Shown here in pieces: positions 32,810-43,337 of a stretch of DNA of 64,000 bases; position 1 is the first letter of the stretch; every line of letters starts with the position of its first letter. This DNA comes from Gari tellinella (taxonomy: Eukaryota > Mollusca > Bivalvia > Cardiida > Psammobiidae), in contig OV277857.1 of NCBI GenBank assembly GCA_922989275.2, positions 7,936,001 to 8,000,000 on the forward strand. The letters are read 5' to 3'. The notes below the pieces were generated by a model. The model searched no databases and had not been told where the DNA came from. It worked only from the letters and a program-made list of their open reading frames with translations. Both the position numbers and the translations under genes were made by a program.

Positions 32810-33049
32810 AGCTCAACGCATATTCAAAAATTTACCCCTCATTTTATGGATACTATTCAAACCATTTATTTAAAAGTAGAATACAATGAATTTGAAAACT
32901 TAGAATGTTGTCTATTTCAGAATAATTTCTTCTAGCAAACAATGTATACTCTGATCAGAGAGCTTCTTAAGGAAGTATCTCATCTGGGTCTACACTTTCA
33001 GCAAAAACTACTATCGACATACATTGTAATTAGCGGGCTAAAGGTTAAT
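32810..33049. mobile_element. Family F element with TTAACCC ends
   Basis: TTAACCCTTAGCTCAACGC and GCGGGCTAAAGGTTAA are inverted termini. The hairpin GCAAACAATGTATACTCTGA with CTGGGTCTACACTTTC lies inside, with tip AGAGCTTCTTAAGGAAG. These are family B-type ends with a different core. Confidence 0.65.
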
Positions 33050-33109
33050 AGTGTAACAGCCGATCAGGGCGTCAGCAGCAAAAACAAAGCCTACATGAAA
33101 CCATCGCAA

Positions 33110-33342
33110 CATTAACCCCTTACCGCACATGGCATAGTTCAAGTTTTGAAGACAGGTGATCACTTAAAGCAGGTTGAAAGTAAAGCAGAATGCGCCTTAA
33201 GATGCATTAACCTTTTTTCAGCCAGCCTTAAGTTGCTAAGATATAGATCTAGCAAATATTCTTATTTAACTTGTTTGTAAATAATTATGACTGCACAAAT
33301 TGAATGCGCTTAAAGGCGTTTCGATATGTGGTAACGGGTCAA
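33110..33342. mobile_element. Family E element with TTAACCC ends
   Basis: TTAACCCCTTACCGCACATG and TATGTGGTAACGGGTCAA are the ends. GATCACTTAAAGCAGGTTGA opens the hairpin, AGAATGCGCCTTAAG is near the tip. Confidence 0.65.
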
Positions 33343-33607
33343 GGAAAGCGATGGTTAGACTGGCACCTTAGGAATAGTGATATAAACCCATATTAAACGT
33401 AAAGAACAGCTTACTTCAGCTGCAAACTACAATATGCGGCGTATAGAAACCTTGGCGCCATGTAATAAATTTCATGTACAGTAATCTACCTTGTTTATAT
33501 AAATTTAAACTATAGTGGGAAATGAACTTTCACCCCTGAGCAGCAAATTATCATCACTATACATGTATTACATTTTGAAGCATTATGAAGCATAACAAGT
33601 GACTACA

Positions 33608-35190
33608 CTATCTGTCTAAATTAACCCATTTAAGGTATGAAGTTTTAAATGAGGCAAGTGATTGAGCATTTCTTATGTTCAAAGGCAAGTTATTCCAAAC
33701 CATAGCTCCAGAATAGGCAAACGACCTCCTGAAAAATTCAGACTTTGGTCTGGGAGAATATAACTGAGAATTTGATGAAGACCTTAAATTTCTATCATGC
33801 ACATTTGACTTAAGTGTGAACAAATCATATAAATATACAGGTGCCAAACCTTTGAATACTTTGAACATTAGAGTAGCTTTGTGAAATGTAACTCTTTCCG
33901 GAAAAGTCATCCAATTAAGTTCTTTGAAGAGATCAGCTGAATGGGCAGTTTTATCTTTATTAAGGATAAGCCTTGCTGCACGTTTTTGAAAACGAATGAT
34001 TTTTTGTTCTTGCGATATTGAACAGTTTCCCCAAATAACGCAACAATAGTCGAGATGAGGTAAGATGTAGGAGTTAAAAAACATTTGTCTTAATGGTATA
34101 GTTAGAAATACTTTGATTCTTGAGAGGAGGTATAATAAGGAGTTACACTTTTTAAGTATGTTGTTGATATGGCTATCAAAAGATAAAAATACATCAAAGG
34201 TGACACCGAGTAACTTCTCCTCACGACTGCAATGGATTTCTTCATTTCCAAATGGGATTGGCAGAGCAATATTTTGAATGCCTGCGGATTTAGATCTTGA
34301 TGTAATGTACATGGATTTAGTTTTTGCAACGTTAATTGACATTTTGTTCTTTTCACACCAATCATTAACGTTAAATAGATCTTTACTCAACGAGTTTGCT
34401 ACAAAGTTGAGAGAAGAATTATGTACTGACAGCGTTGTATCGTCTGCAAAAATGTCTGCAACAGAATGTGTACATGCAGATAGTAGGTCATTTATGAATA
34501 TCAAAAATAAAAGAGGACCTAAGACTGAGCCTTGGGGTACACCAGATAAAACAGAAGTTAGCTGCGAGGTTACTCCAGATACATGCGTTTGTTGAGATCT
34601 ATTATGCAGGTATGAGGCAAACCATGAACATGTCTTTTGGTCAATATTGAAATGTTTTAACTTTTCCAAGAGTATCATGTGATCAACCAGGTCAAAAGCC
34701 TTAGACAGATCTTAGAAGATTGAACCTACAATCTCATTACTATCGATGGCTGCAATCCAGTCATCTATTAATTTTACTAAGGAAGTCTGGCAGGAATGAT
34801 TGGACCTAAACCCTGATTGTCTAGAGTAGAACAAGTTGTTATTTTCTATGAATTGCTTTAAACAGGAACTAACATGTCTTTCAAAAATCAAGGAAATGAT
34901 TCAATTTGGTAAAACTGAAATTGGTCTGTAATTCGACTTTTCTTCTTTAGGACCTTTCTTGTAAATAGGAGTTACTTTAGCTTTCTTAAAAACTTGTGGA
35001 TACACACTACATACTATACTTCGGTTAAATAATTGTGTGAGTGTTGAAGCTATTATGGATGCTGCTATTTTTAAAAATCTAGCGCTAATTCCATCTGAAC
35101 CTGTTGCTTTTTTACAATCTAACGAGGTGAGTTGTTGCTCAACAAACTGAAGAGATACAGATGGAATCTGGATGGCATGGTTGATGCTGT
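33608..35190 (-). pseudogene. LINE reverse transcriptase, 5'-truncated, two stops
   Basis: Reverse transcriptase of a non-LTR retrotransposon that would copy its own RNA at nicked chromosomal DNA. One minus-strand frame runs about 527 codons and is broken only by TGA (near 34898) and TAA (34712-34714). In order it shows KKATGSDGIS, YKKGPKEEKSNYRPISVLPN, FRSNHSCQTSLVKLIDDW, DLSKAFDLVDH, GVPQGSVLGPLLF, the catalytic FADD, LGVTFDVFLSFDSHI and ILPHLDYCCVIWG near the thumb. The TAA follows SIF and most simply replaces a Leu codon in FLDLSKAFD. The 356-codon part from 34678 to the stop at 33608 is open. Upstream endonuclease is absent. The family is jockey/CR1-like by motif style, not by analysis. 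The piece is in opposite orientation to the 3' tail on its right, as expected for a 5' inversion. Confidence 0.85.
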
Positions 35191-35265
35191 TAAATGACTA
35201 AGTGTATATTCATGTACTATGGACCACGATGAAACTGAAATAAAGATATATGATATATAACAGCT
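35173..35265 (+). mobile_element. LINE 3' tail in opposite orientation
   Basis: ATGGCATGGTTGATGCTGTT leads to CGATGAAACTGAAATAAAGA and a TA-rich end. A related 3' tail lies at 38364-38636 (ATGGCATGGTTAATG and GATGAGACTGAAATAAAG). AATAAA near the end fits a polyadenylation signal. It runs on the plus strand, directly beside a minus-strand reverse transcriptase. Confidence 0.6.
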
Positions 35266-35528
35266 GATCTTATAAAAATAAAGTAATGTGAAGAATCATT
35301 TATTACAGAAGTGTTACATGTATGTAGAAACGGTTATGCTTACATTCAAGTCATAACCATCATGTATGAAGGCGCGGGTTGTAGCAAGTGTAAGATGAGA
35401 AAAAAAAAATTCTAACATAACTACCCCTGTTTTCAGTAGCGAACATCGATCTTTATACAATGTATGCTACCAGACACATACCGTGCTTTAGTATTTCTTG
35501 CCCATTTAATGCGTTTTTTAATTTTTTA
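35266..35528. other. No feature recognised
   Basis: AT-rich, with an A-run near 35399-35408. Nothing else can be supported. Confidence 0.4.
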
Positions 35529-35850
35529 TTAAATAGAGGATAATCAATTTCTTTGAATTGATATGAAAAATATATCACGAGAATGGGTTGTTATCTCGTT
35601 AAAAAACGAGTCCTGTGGACTCGTTTTTTAACCAGATAACAACCATTTCTAGTGATATATTTTTCATATCTATTCAAAGGAATTGATTTTTATATTTATT
35701 ACATATAAAATTATATAAATGACGTTATCACTAAACTAATGACGACGTGGCGGCACAAAAAGTGATATCATCACTACATTTAGTGATGATATCAACAGTG
35801 ACGATATCAAATTTATCTAACTGAGAAATATCTATAAATCATCGATATAT
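35529..35850. mobile_element. Two-hairpin element family I, copy 2
   Basis: Same plan as 11641-11990: TTAAATAGAGGATAATCAAT, then the hairpin with tip ACGAGTCCTGTGGACTCGT, then GTGATATCATCACTACATTT and TTTATCTAACTGAGAAATA. The tip differs between copies (GTCCGCAGGAC against GTCCTGTGGAC) but remains paired. Confidence 0.7.
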
Positions 35851-36021
35851 ATATAATAAAAGCATGTTGTCCATTTACAAACAATCTGAGCCGGATCAGC
35901 CACCGGGTAGCCCAGCGTCTGACTATGGTCCGAAGTGTTTTCCTCTCAGACAAAAGTAAATTGTAAGATTGTTGAAAAATAAACTCACGTCTACACCTTA
36001 TAGCAACTCCTTTCATTTCTT

Positions 36022-36220
36022 TTATCCCTTTTACTCTCGTTGACGCCTTAAAACTCGTTTGCAAGCAGGTTGGGTCCGCGTGTTGCGGCGTCTGATCAGG
36101 ACACAGACTGTTTGACACACGTTTCGAAATTACCTCAATCATATAGCCTTCAATCTAACTTAAACGGTTATGCAGATAGTAATGTTTAAACAGACGACAC
36201 TAAGGCGATGAAGGGGTAAC
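36022..36220. mobile_element. Family B element, hairpin partly deleted
   Basis: TATCCCTTTTACTCTCGT and GGCGATGAAGGGGTAAC ends. The core reads GCAAGCAGGTTGGGTCCGCG, then TGTTGCGGCGTCTGATCAGG. The stretch from TCC to the hairpin tip is missing, so one arm is short. Confidence 0.6.
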
Positions 36221-36573
36221 AATCTCAAGAATAATTTGATCATGAAATGTTTAAACCGGAAAAATAGTGTTCCTCTCCTCACTACAGACATATTATATAA
36301 TTATATACTCCCGACGGATTCGTCACAAGACAAATCAGTTTCAAAAATAGTGAAATAGTAAGACTATGAAAATGTTTTATTATTGTGTACTTTTTTATTA
36401 TCATTGTTGCGTCATTCCTTTTACAAAAAGTCTATAGGGAAATTATCAAAATTATGGTTTTCGTCTGTTTTTCGTTTTCTTAGTTTTGAAGATAATAAAT
36501 CATCGTATATCGAATTTTTCATCGACATATCAAACACGTGCAGCAATAAGAAGCAGCAGTTATATGAGATTGG

Positions 36574-37877
36574 TACGAAAGCCCCGTGGTGACATTCCAT
36601 ATTCCCACTTCCAAGTTCCATGTTCCGACTTCCAAGTTCCATGTTCCGACTTCCAAGTTCAATGTTCCGACTTCCAAGTGTTCCGACTTCCAAGTTCCAT
36701 GTTCCATGTTCTATGTTCCATATTCCTACTTCCGACTTCCAACTTCAACAGTTTTACTTCACAATTCTAACTGCGCATGACGTCATAGTTTTGCGCCGTT
36801 TTTCTTCACGCAGGTCTATTTTTAGACCCCAGGCTCTTGGTTACGGGCAAACGGTTTTCCAACTGATAATGATAAACCAGAACGCTAACACATACCATTC
36901 TAAAGCTATCGTCGTTTCACTATAAACTCAACCCGGCTACATAATTGTATCTGTCTTATTAATGTACATGTACCTGGAATTGGATAAAGAAGTGGAAGGG
37001 ACGACATGATTCAATGTCTCCTTTACCCTTTATTATATTCGTTTAACCGGGAAATTAATTGATTTACTCATCTTTCTTAAACATAAAAGTATTATGAAAT
37101 TAAATCAATAAACTTACAGTACTGAACCTTATTAAATTAACAATTTTTGCGATTCGCTTGCAATTCGCTTGCAATTCGATGGGAATTCGCTTGCGATTCA
37201 AACTACTAAATTTACCCTCGGGTAAGCTTTCTTGAATGGTGTATCTCACAACTGTACGCAAATATGCCTTCGTTAATATTTTCAATTCCATTTGTGTCAC
37301 AACCGCTTCGAAAAATTCACGTTAAATATTCAAACGTAGGATTTGTTTTTGAAGCGCCCGATTCGATGGCAATTCGATGGCAATTCGCTTGCGATTATCA
37401 ATTTAATTTAATAAGGTTCAGTACTGTATCAATGTTTAAACGTGCGTGTATGCCATGTTTTAGATTTGTTTTTGTCTTCGTGTTTCACTCCCATTGCAAT
37501 GTGTTTAACACGCGCGAAATGGCTGTGACGTCATAGTCTATACATAAGCTGAGGATAATTGTGGAAGTCGGAATGTGGAAGTCGGAACATGGAACATGGA
37601 AGTCGGAACATGGAACTTGGAAGTCAAAACGTGGAAATATGGAACTTGGAACATGGAAGTCGGAACGTGGAAATATGGAACTTGGAACATGGATGTCAGA
37701 ACTTGGAACGTGGAACATGGAAATCGGAACTAAGAAGTAGGAACTTGGAAGTAGGAACTTATAACTCGGGTGATATACAATAACCATGATAGCAAATTAT
37801 CTTGGAAGTAAGAAGTAAGAAGTTGGAAGATGGAAGTTAGAAATAGGAATATGGAATGCCACCACGGGGCTTTCGTA
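36574..37877. mobile_element. Foldback element with subterminal minisatellites
   Basis: TA-flanked. The inverted ends CGAAAGCCCCGTGGTGACAT (36576 on) and ATGCCACCACGGGGCTTTCG (to 37875) match 29 of 30 through TCCATATTCC. Inside each end lies a tandem array with unit TTCCATGTTCCGACTTCCAA plus G (21 bp), at about 36600-36760 and inverted at about 37555-37855. The unique middle holds a family M MITE. Frames rich in NMELGSRNMELGS-type repeats are by-products of the array. No transposase was found. The architecture matches the foldback type. Confidence 0.75.
37115..37428. mobile_element. MITE family M, intact
   Basis: TA-flanked ends CAGTACTGAACCTTATTAAA and TTTAATAAGGTTCAGTACTG, exact inverted repeats of 21 bp or more. 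They continue into AT-rich DNA with repeated CAATTCGATGG / CAATTCGCTTG subunits near both ends. About 310 bp, nested inside the foldback element. Confidence 0.85.
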
Positions 37878-37976
37878 GATTGGACCTCCATATCGATAAT
37901 CTGCCTTTACGATCTCATGAACTGACCGTTTACCAAAAAATGCTTCAGTATACCGCCGTCAATTGCTACACAAAGA

Positions 37977-38226
37977 TACAGTGGAGAAACTGTTATTCTT
38001 TCCGAATAAACGCGTTTACGCTAAAACTCTTATTTCTATTGCAAACAGTTTGGAGCCAGATCAGACGCCGGGTAACCCGGCGTCTGATCAGGCTCCAAAC
38101 TGTTTGCCACCAAGATAAACATGAATTATCAGAAATGTCCAAAAGTTACATTTTTCTATGTTTTAGTGTTTTGCGTTTGCGTACGTTTGCGTTTAAACGG
38201 GAAAGAATAACACATTCTCCACTGTA
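37977..38226 (-). mobile_element. MITE family A, intact copy
   Basis: TA-flanked, both termini and the full hairpin are present. It starts about 100 bp to the right of the foldback element. Confidence 0.9.
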
Positions 38227-38318
38227 GCATGTTCAGACACGTCAATTAATTCGCTGTCTGTTCAGGCCCAAAACTGTTTGCAGTGTAAACAAATTGTTTG
38301 ACCGCACAGCATTCTAAT

Positions 38319-38797
38319 TACAGTGGAGAAAACTTTATTGTTTCCCAATAAACGCGTTTACGCATAATAAGGCATATTAATGCATTTTTTTAATGTCAGA
38401 TTTTAAGTAAAACTTTATGGCAGGTCTTAACTTTGAGATTAGCACTATTTACATGGTTTTAGTTTTATGTTTTTTGTATTGAACTGCTGATAATTGAAAG
38501 CTGATATTCAGGTAGTAGTTTGATAACTACTTAATAGTCTCTTATAATTCTTATTTGAATGGCATGGTTAATGTTGTTTTATGATAAATGTATATATGTA
38601 TATGAACCATGATGAGACTGAAATAAAGATATTATATTACGCTAAAACTATTATTTCTATTGCAAACAGTTTGTTTGCCACCAAGATAAACATAAATTAT
38701 CAGAATTGTCCAAAAATTGCACTTTTCTACCTGTTAGTGTTTTTCGTTTGCGTTTCGTGTCCTTTAAACGGGAAATAATTACGTATTCTGCACTGTA
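38319..38797 (-). mobile_element. MITE family A split by a LINE tail, hairpin excised
   Basis: TA-flanked. The left portion ends AACGCGTTTACGC at 38363, and the element resumes at 38637 with TTACGCTAAAACTATT. The hairpin is absent: CAAACAGTTTG is joined directly to TTTGCCACCAAG, so the entire palindrome was removed at a three- to four-base repeat. Confidence 0.85.
38364..38636 (+). mobile_element. LINE 3' end inserted in a MITE, 6-bp TSD
   Basis: A 273-bp segment flanked by TTACGC (38358-38363 and 38637-38642). It ends GAACCATGATGAGACTGAAA then TAAAGATATTATA, closely related to the tail at 35173-35265. It has no coding sequence, so it is a strongly 5'-truncated copy. Confidence 0.75.
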
Positions 38798-38828
38798 GGA
38801 ACGACTTACTTCCTAATCATATAGTTTT

Positions 38829-39050
38829 AACCCTTGGTCATGTAGATATGCATTTTAGCCTCTGATTGATTCCTCCTCTGAAGAAAAACAGTTCTACTTT
38901 ATACAGTCATGCAAATGCACACTAGGAAATATTTGCTGTATCAAAACAGGTTGAAAGAGAACCCTAAAGGGACATCTGCTTTACTTTCAACCTGATTTCC
39001 GCGATTGATGTTCGTAAGCACTAGAGACATGCTATGTGGTAACGAGTTAA
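38829..39050. mobile_element. Family E element
   Basis: TTAACCCTTGGTCATGTAG and ATGTGGTAACGAGTTAAAC ends. The hairpin arms are AAACAGGTTGAAAGAGAACC and CTTTACTTTCAACCTGATTT. Confidence 0.65.
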
Positions 39051-39288
39051 ACAATCTAAAAAGAACAGTTAAACTCACTTGTAATGACGAAGTTCCATAT
39101 CAGGAGAAATGTGATAAAACAAAATACAGTGAAACCCCTCTAAACCGGAACCTCTAAATACCGGAATTCTTTCTAAACAGGACAAAAACTTTGGTCCCGT
39201 TTCCAACCAATTTTTACGTCTTTGATTTACTCCTTCACTGAAGATAATACATTCATGATCATATATCATTAGAAATATGTTCTACTTT

Positions 39289-39415
39289 CTAGTAGATGAT
39301 AGCTTAAAGCAGGTTAAAAGTAAAGCAGAATGTGCATTAAGGCGCATTCTGCTTTACTTTCAACCTGCTTTAAGGGGTCAGCTACCTTTCATACTAGAAA
39401 CAAGCTATAGGTTAA
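39289..39415. mobile_element. Family E hairpin, well preserved
   Basis: TAGCTTAAAGCAGGTTAAAA and CAACCTGCTTTAAGGGG are the arms. The tip is AGAATGTGCATTAAGGCGCA. CTAGAAACAAGC follows. Confidence 0.8.
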
Positions 39416-39512
39416 AACCCTCTAAACCGGAAACCCCTCTAAACCGGATGTTTTTGTTGTCCCCACACATATATAATCTTTATTTACATCTTATCAATGC
39501 ACATTCAATACA

Positions 39513-39833
39513 TACAGTACTGAATCTTATTAAATTAACAATTTTTGCGATTCGCTTGCAATTCGCTTGCATTTCGATGACAATTCGCTTGCGATTCAAA
39601 GTATTAACTTTACCCTCGGGTAAGTTTTCTTGAATGGTGTATCTCACAAATGTTCGCAAATATGCCTCCGTTATTGTTTTCGATTCCATTTTTATCACAA
39701 CAGCTTCGGAAAATATTCGCGTTAAAATATTTAAACGTAGGATTTGTTTTTTGAAGCGCGCGATTCGATTGCAATTCGATGGCAATTCGATGGCAATTCC
39801 CTTGCGATTATCAATTTAATTTAATAAGGTTCA
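39513..39833. mobile_element. MITE family M, right terminus lost
   Basis: TACAGTACTGAATCTTATTA at the left. The right side ends TTTAATAAGGTTCA and lacks the last GTACTGTA. It matches the copy at 37115-37428 throughout. Confidence 0.8.
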
Positions 39834-40431
39834 TAAGAACATATACATGTACAATAGAATCTTAAAAATAGCGCAAAGCCATTCCTAAAGGAATTATAAG
39901 AGATGATATAAATGACATAACATGTCATGTATAACATAGTTATTTATAACATCACAGTATGACACAAATGAATAGAATGTTACAATTTTTAATACCGCTT
40001 TAACATATTATAGCCGTGCAAAAAGGAGAGTAAAGAAAAACTAAGAATAGTCAACCAAAGCAAGATAAAATATTCCGATGTTCAAAAATTTACATCTATT
40101 AATAAAACTGAAAGATCAAAATGAAATGATTATAATCTAATCGAATTGAACTAAGATTATTTAGATATTAAAAATTGTCGTCTCTGTAAAATGTAAAAGC
40201 AGGTTTTGGCACAATCTCTTATCATGTTTGTGTTGGAAAATAGAAACACATATTTATTAAAATCATCTAGGTTTCGGTTTAGAGGGGTTTCAGTGTACAT
40301 GTTTCAACATTTTTAATTTACGTATCGTAATTTTGACCAGATTAAACGCAATTTGGATATACGATTTGAAAGAAGACAGTTCTTAGAACTTGGGATTTGC
40401 TGCATACAAGAGTAACATGATGGTTACAATA

Positions 40432-40757
40432 TACAAGTTAAGTTTCTCTTGCAGAATTAAGTCGTCGATTACAGTGGAGAATGTGTTATTCTTTCCCAAT
40501 AAACGCGTTTACGCTCAAACTATTATTTCAAATGCAAACAATTTGGAACCAGATCAGACGCCGGGTAACCCGGCGTCTGATCAGGCTCCAAAATGTTTGC
40601 CACCAAGATAAAAATGAATTATCAGAATTGTCCAAAAGTTGCACTTTTCTACGTTTTAGTGTTTTGCGTTTGCGTACGTTTGCGTTTAAACGGGAAAGAA
40701 TAACAGATTCTCCACTGTACAAGTTAAGTTTCTCTTGCAGAATTAAGTCGTCGATTA
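40432..40757. repeat. Perfect 40-bp direct repeat flanking a family A MITE
   Basis: The 40 bases at 40432-40471 (starting TACAAGTTAAGTTTCTCTTG, ending GTCGTCGATTA) recur without a mismatch at 40718-40757. The MITE occupies exactly the interval between them. Both repeats start and end with TA. Confidence 0.9.
40470..40719 (-). mobile_element. MITE family A, intact copy between 40-bp repeats
   Basis: Complete termini and hairpin (one mismatch in an arm: TTTGGAACC against GGCTCCAAA). Identity of the flanking repeats shows that the event was recent. Confidence 0.9.
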
Positions 40758-41013
40758 ACAATCAAACGAAACGACAACTTGTTTGTCTCATACATACATG
40801 TACACGTACTACTTTAGTATTGTCTGCATTAAGTGTCGTCTAAATCAACACTCAGAATTGATTTATCTGAATGTTCTACCCAAAACTACCATCAGAATGC
40901 CAAAAGGTTTGGATCAAGTCTAGACACGGAGTAAGTTATCACAACTTTTCCTGTAACTTGCAGAGGGTTAATGGTAGTGATTGACATTAGCAATTTCCAT
41001 TAGTCGCGTCTAT

Positions 41014-41236
41014 TACAGTAGAGAAACGTTATTCTCTCCCGTTTAAACGCAAACGAAACGCAAACACAAAACACTGAACTGTAGAAAATGGCATCATTTT
41101 ATAATTTCTATTCATTTGAATCTGAGTAGCGAACAGATCGGGTTACCCGGCGTCTGACCTGGCTCCAAACTGTTTGTAATGGAATAACAATTCAAGCGTA
41201 AACGCGTTATTGGGAAAATAACGTTTCCTCCACTGT
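41014..41236 (+). mobile_element. MITE family A, left hairpin arm deleted
   Basis: CAGTAGAGAAACGTTATTCT begins the copy. The core is only GCGAACAGATCGGGTTACCC then GGCGTCTGACC, so the left arm is almost gone while the right arm is complete. It belongs to the older AAACGAAACGC subgroup. Confidence 0.75.
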
Positions 41237-41919
41237 TTGCTCATGCATAGTTCGGTACATTCCGTCAGTTGGCGAAAACGGCCGATCTTCTTACGTAAAA
41301 AAACCCGATATTAATCAACATTTTTTCTGATTTCATTAGGGACGAGCAACCTTAAATCTTCAAAGCGATTTCAAAGAAATGTTCTGATAAACATACATAT
41401 TGCTTCGTCATCTATATAAACACCAAATGCATATTAGTCAAAACTTATATGCAATCTGAAACTATTTTAGGAAGTCATGTGACCACCAATAATTACGTCA
41501 TTATTTATAATTTATGACGTTTTGATTTTTTCTTGATATAATTCGTTATTTTAACTGGTTCGTTTGCAAAGTAGCTTTGCAAAAAATTTACGCCCTTAAG
41601 GGTATGAATTGAACCGTTTTAAGCTTTATCCTTTGGAGGAAAACATTACAAGTGAGTGTTGTGGGTTATTCATGCTTAAAATGGAACTTTTTTGTTTAAA
41701 GTTTATCAACGCTTGGTTTCAACTTTGTTCTAAAATAGCATCGAAACCTGGAATTCCGAAACGTCACGAACAAGGCTTCTTTATATAAATAGTATAAAGT
41801 AATATAAACTTGTGTTGCATAATTTTAAGCCGTGACGTCATCATCTGATACGAACAATCTGATATGAAAAAAAGATTGTTGGGTCTGTATTTGCTTGCAT
41901 ATTATATATAATGTACGTT
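41237..41919. other. Family J trace, otherwise no feature
   Basis: GTTCGGTACATTCCGTCAGT, GGCCGATCTTCTTACGTAA and ATTTCATTAGGGACGAGC (41250-41345) follow the order of the family J right half. Beyond it, TTTGCAAAGTAGCTTTGCAA is a small palindrome. No gene is supported. Confidence 0.4.
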
Positions 41920-42168
41920 CCTGGGGCCCGTTTCATAAAACATCTTACGACAAATGTTGTCGTAAGTCAAAACTTTAAAAACATTTAATCTCTGATTTCT
42001 CTATCTAATCCTATCTTGTGACATCTTTTTGGAATCGTCTTTTCAAGACGATTCCAAAAAGATATCACAAGACAGGATTAGATGTAGAAAATAAATAATA
42101 ATTGATAGTTTTATAATCTGACTTACGACAACATTTGTCGTACGAAGTTTTATGAAACGGTCCCCAGG
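41920..42168. mobile_element. MITE with GGGGCCCGTTTCATAAA ends (family H)
   Basis: CCTGGGGCCCGTTTCATAAA and TTTATGAAACGGTCCCCAGG are inverted ends, followed by TTACGACAAATGTTGTCGTA, which is itself palindromic. The centre is an 82-bp hairpin, ATCTAATCCTATCTTGTGAC to TCACAAGACAGGATTAGAT, with tip GTCTTTTCAAGAC. Ends of this type are common among short elements in animal genomes (from memory). Confidence 0.8.
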
Positions 42169-42394
42169 TCTCAGTGAACTTAAAATGCAACCCAAACATG
42201 AACGAACACTGCACATTAAGTATACCTGGCTGGTGTGCCATAGGAAATATGCTCATGACAAGGCGGGCACGGATGGACGGGTGGACGCGCGCACAATTCA
42301 ATTCTTAAATGTAGCTAAATCTGGCGTTGGGAGCATTAAATAAACTCAAGTTAAGTTTTTTCTTTTAGATGGAATATTGAAAAGTATCCATGTA

Positions 42395-42644
42395 TACAGT
42401 GGAGAATCTGTTATTCTTTCCCGTTTAAACGCAAACGTACGCAAACGCAAAGCACTAAAACGTAGAAAAGAGCAACTTTTGGACAATTCTGATAATTCTT
42501 GTTTATCTTGGTGGCAAACAGTTTGGAGCCTGATCAGACGCCGGGTTACCCGGCGTCTGATCTGGCTCCAAACTGTTTACACTGCAAATAATAGTTTTAG
42601 CGTAAACGCGTTTATTGGGAAAGAATAACAGATTCTCCACTGTA
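42395..42644 (+). mobile_element. MITE family A, intact copy
   Basis: TA-flanked with complete termini and hairpin. The flanks carry no longer direct repeat. Confidence 0.9.
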
Positions 42645-42822
42645 ACTACATTCAGTCTAGTTGTTGACAGTTCTGATATATTACTAACACGGGCTGAGGT
42701 TATAATGTATTTGAAGGGAGTAAGAGATCGTTTTCAAGCACTTGAAGAAAGCTTAATTATGAGCAATCAAATGCTTCAGAATGATCGCAAACTCAACTAA
42801 AATGTTTTATCTTGGAGGGAGT

Positions 42823-42965
42823 CAGACTCCGATGTTATAAGCGCTTTAGTGAAATCTGAGTGTGTTCCCAAGCATTTGATTGGTCAGATTTGAGCCAAGG
42901 CTCAAATCTGACCAATCAATTGCTTTGGAACGAGTTTAGACTCAAGTCCTGGCCCCGAGGTTATC
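42823..42965. mobile_element. Family U element, partial
   Basis: GACTCCGATGTTATAAGCGC and GGTCAGATTTGAGCCAAGGC then TCAAATCTGACCAATCAA follow the copy at 10636-10752. The right end runs into the next element. Confidence 0.6.
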
Positions 42966-43201
42966 AAACTTAAAACGAACTCTGTGCTCAAAACTCAGTT
43001 TTGATAACAGGCTCTAGTTTTTACAAAACACATTTTATTTGATTTTTGTAACCTCATTTTGATACATTATAACTGTAATATTATGTATGAAAATACTAGT
43101 TATAAAATAAAATGTTTGCAGAAGTGTTACATTGTATGAGCTGAGAAATATTCTGAGTTTTGAGCACAGAGTTCGTTTTTAGTTTTATAACCTCGGGGCC
43201 T
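42953..43201. mobile_element. TIR element family V
   Basis: GGCCCCGAGGTTATCAAACT and AGTTTTATAACCTCGGGGCC are the ends, with inverted arms of about 48 bp continuing through GAACTCTGTGCTCAAAACTC. The interior is AT-rich and has no frame. Confidence 0.75.
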
Positions 43202-43337
43202 GGTCTTCCTAATGTTTTGTATACGACATGTGACATGATTGAGGTATTCGAGGATTCATGACGATTTGTGGACAATATTGTCGGCCTCATTTATCGATAT
43301 GTTTGCATCAGAAGGTTAATTATGACAACATAAGCAG

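Larger units (their letters stand above)
39124..40297. mobile_element. 1.17 kb TIR element (family L) with nested MITEs
   Basis: TA-flanked ends CAGTGAAACCCCTCTAAACC and GGTTTAGAGGGGTTTCAGTG, matching over about 24 bp with two differences. A further pair of the same motif (CCCTCTAAACCGGAAACCCC) lies inside at 39419-39440. Family E (39289-39415) and family M (39513-39833) are nested in it. The remaining right part is AT-rich without a frame. Confidence 0.75.

Noticed and set aside
36421..37787. Repetitive peptides (NMELGSRNMELGS and SSMFRLPSSMF types) that might look like a low-complexity protein
   Set aside because: Encoded by the 21-bp arrays of the foldback element, in both orientations.
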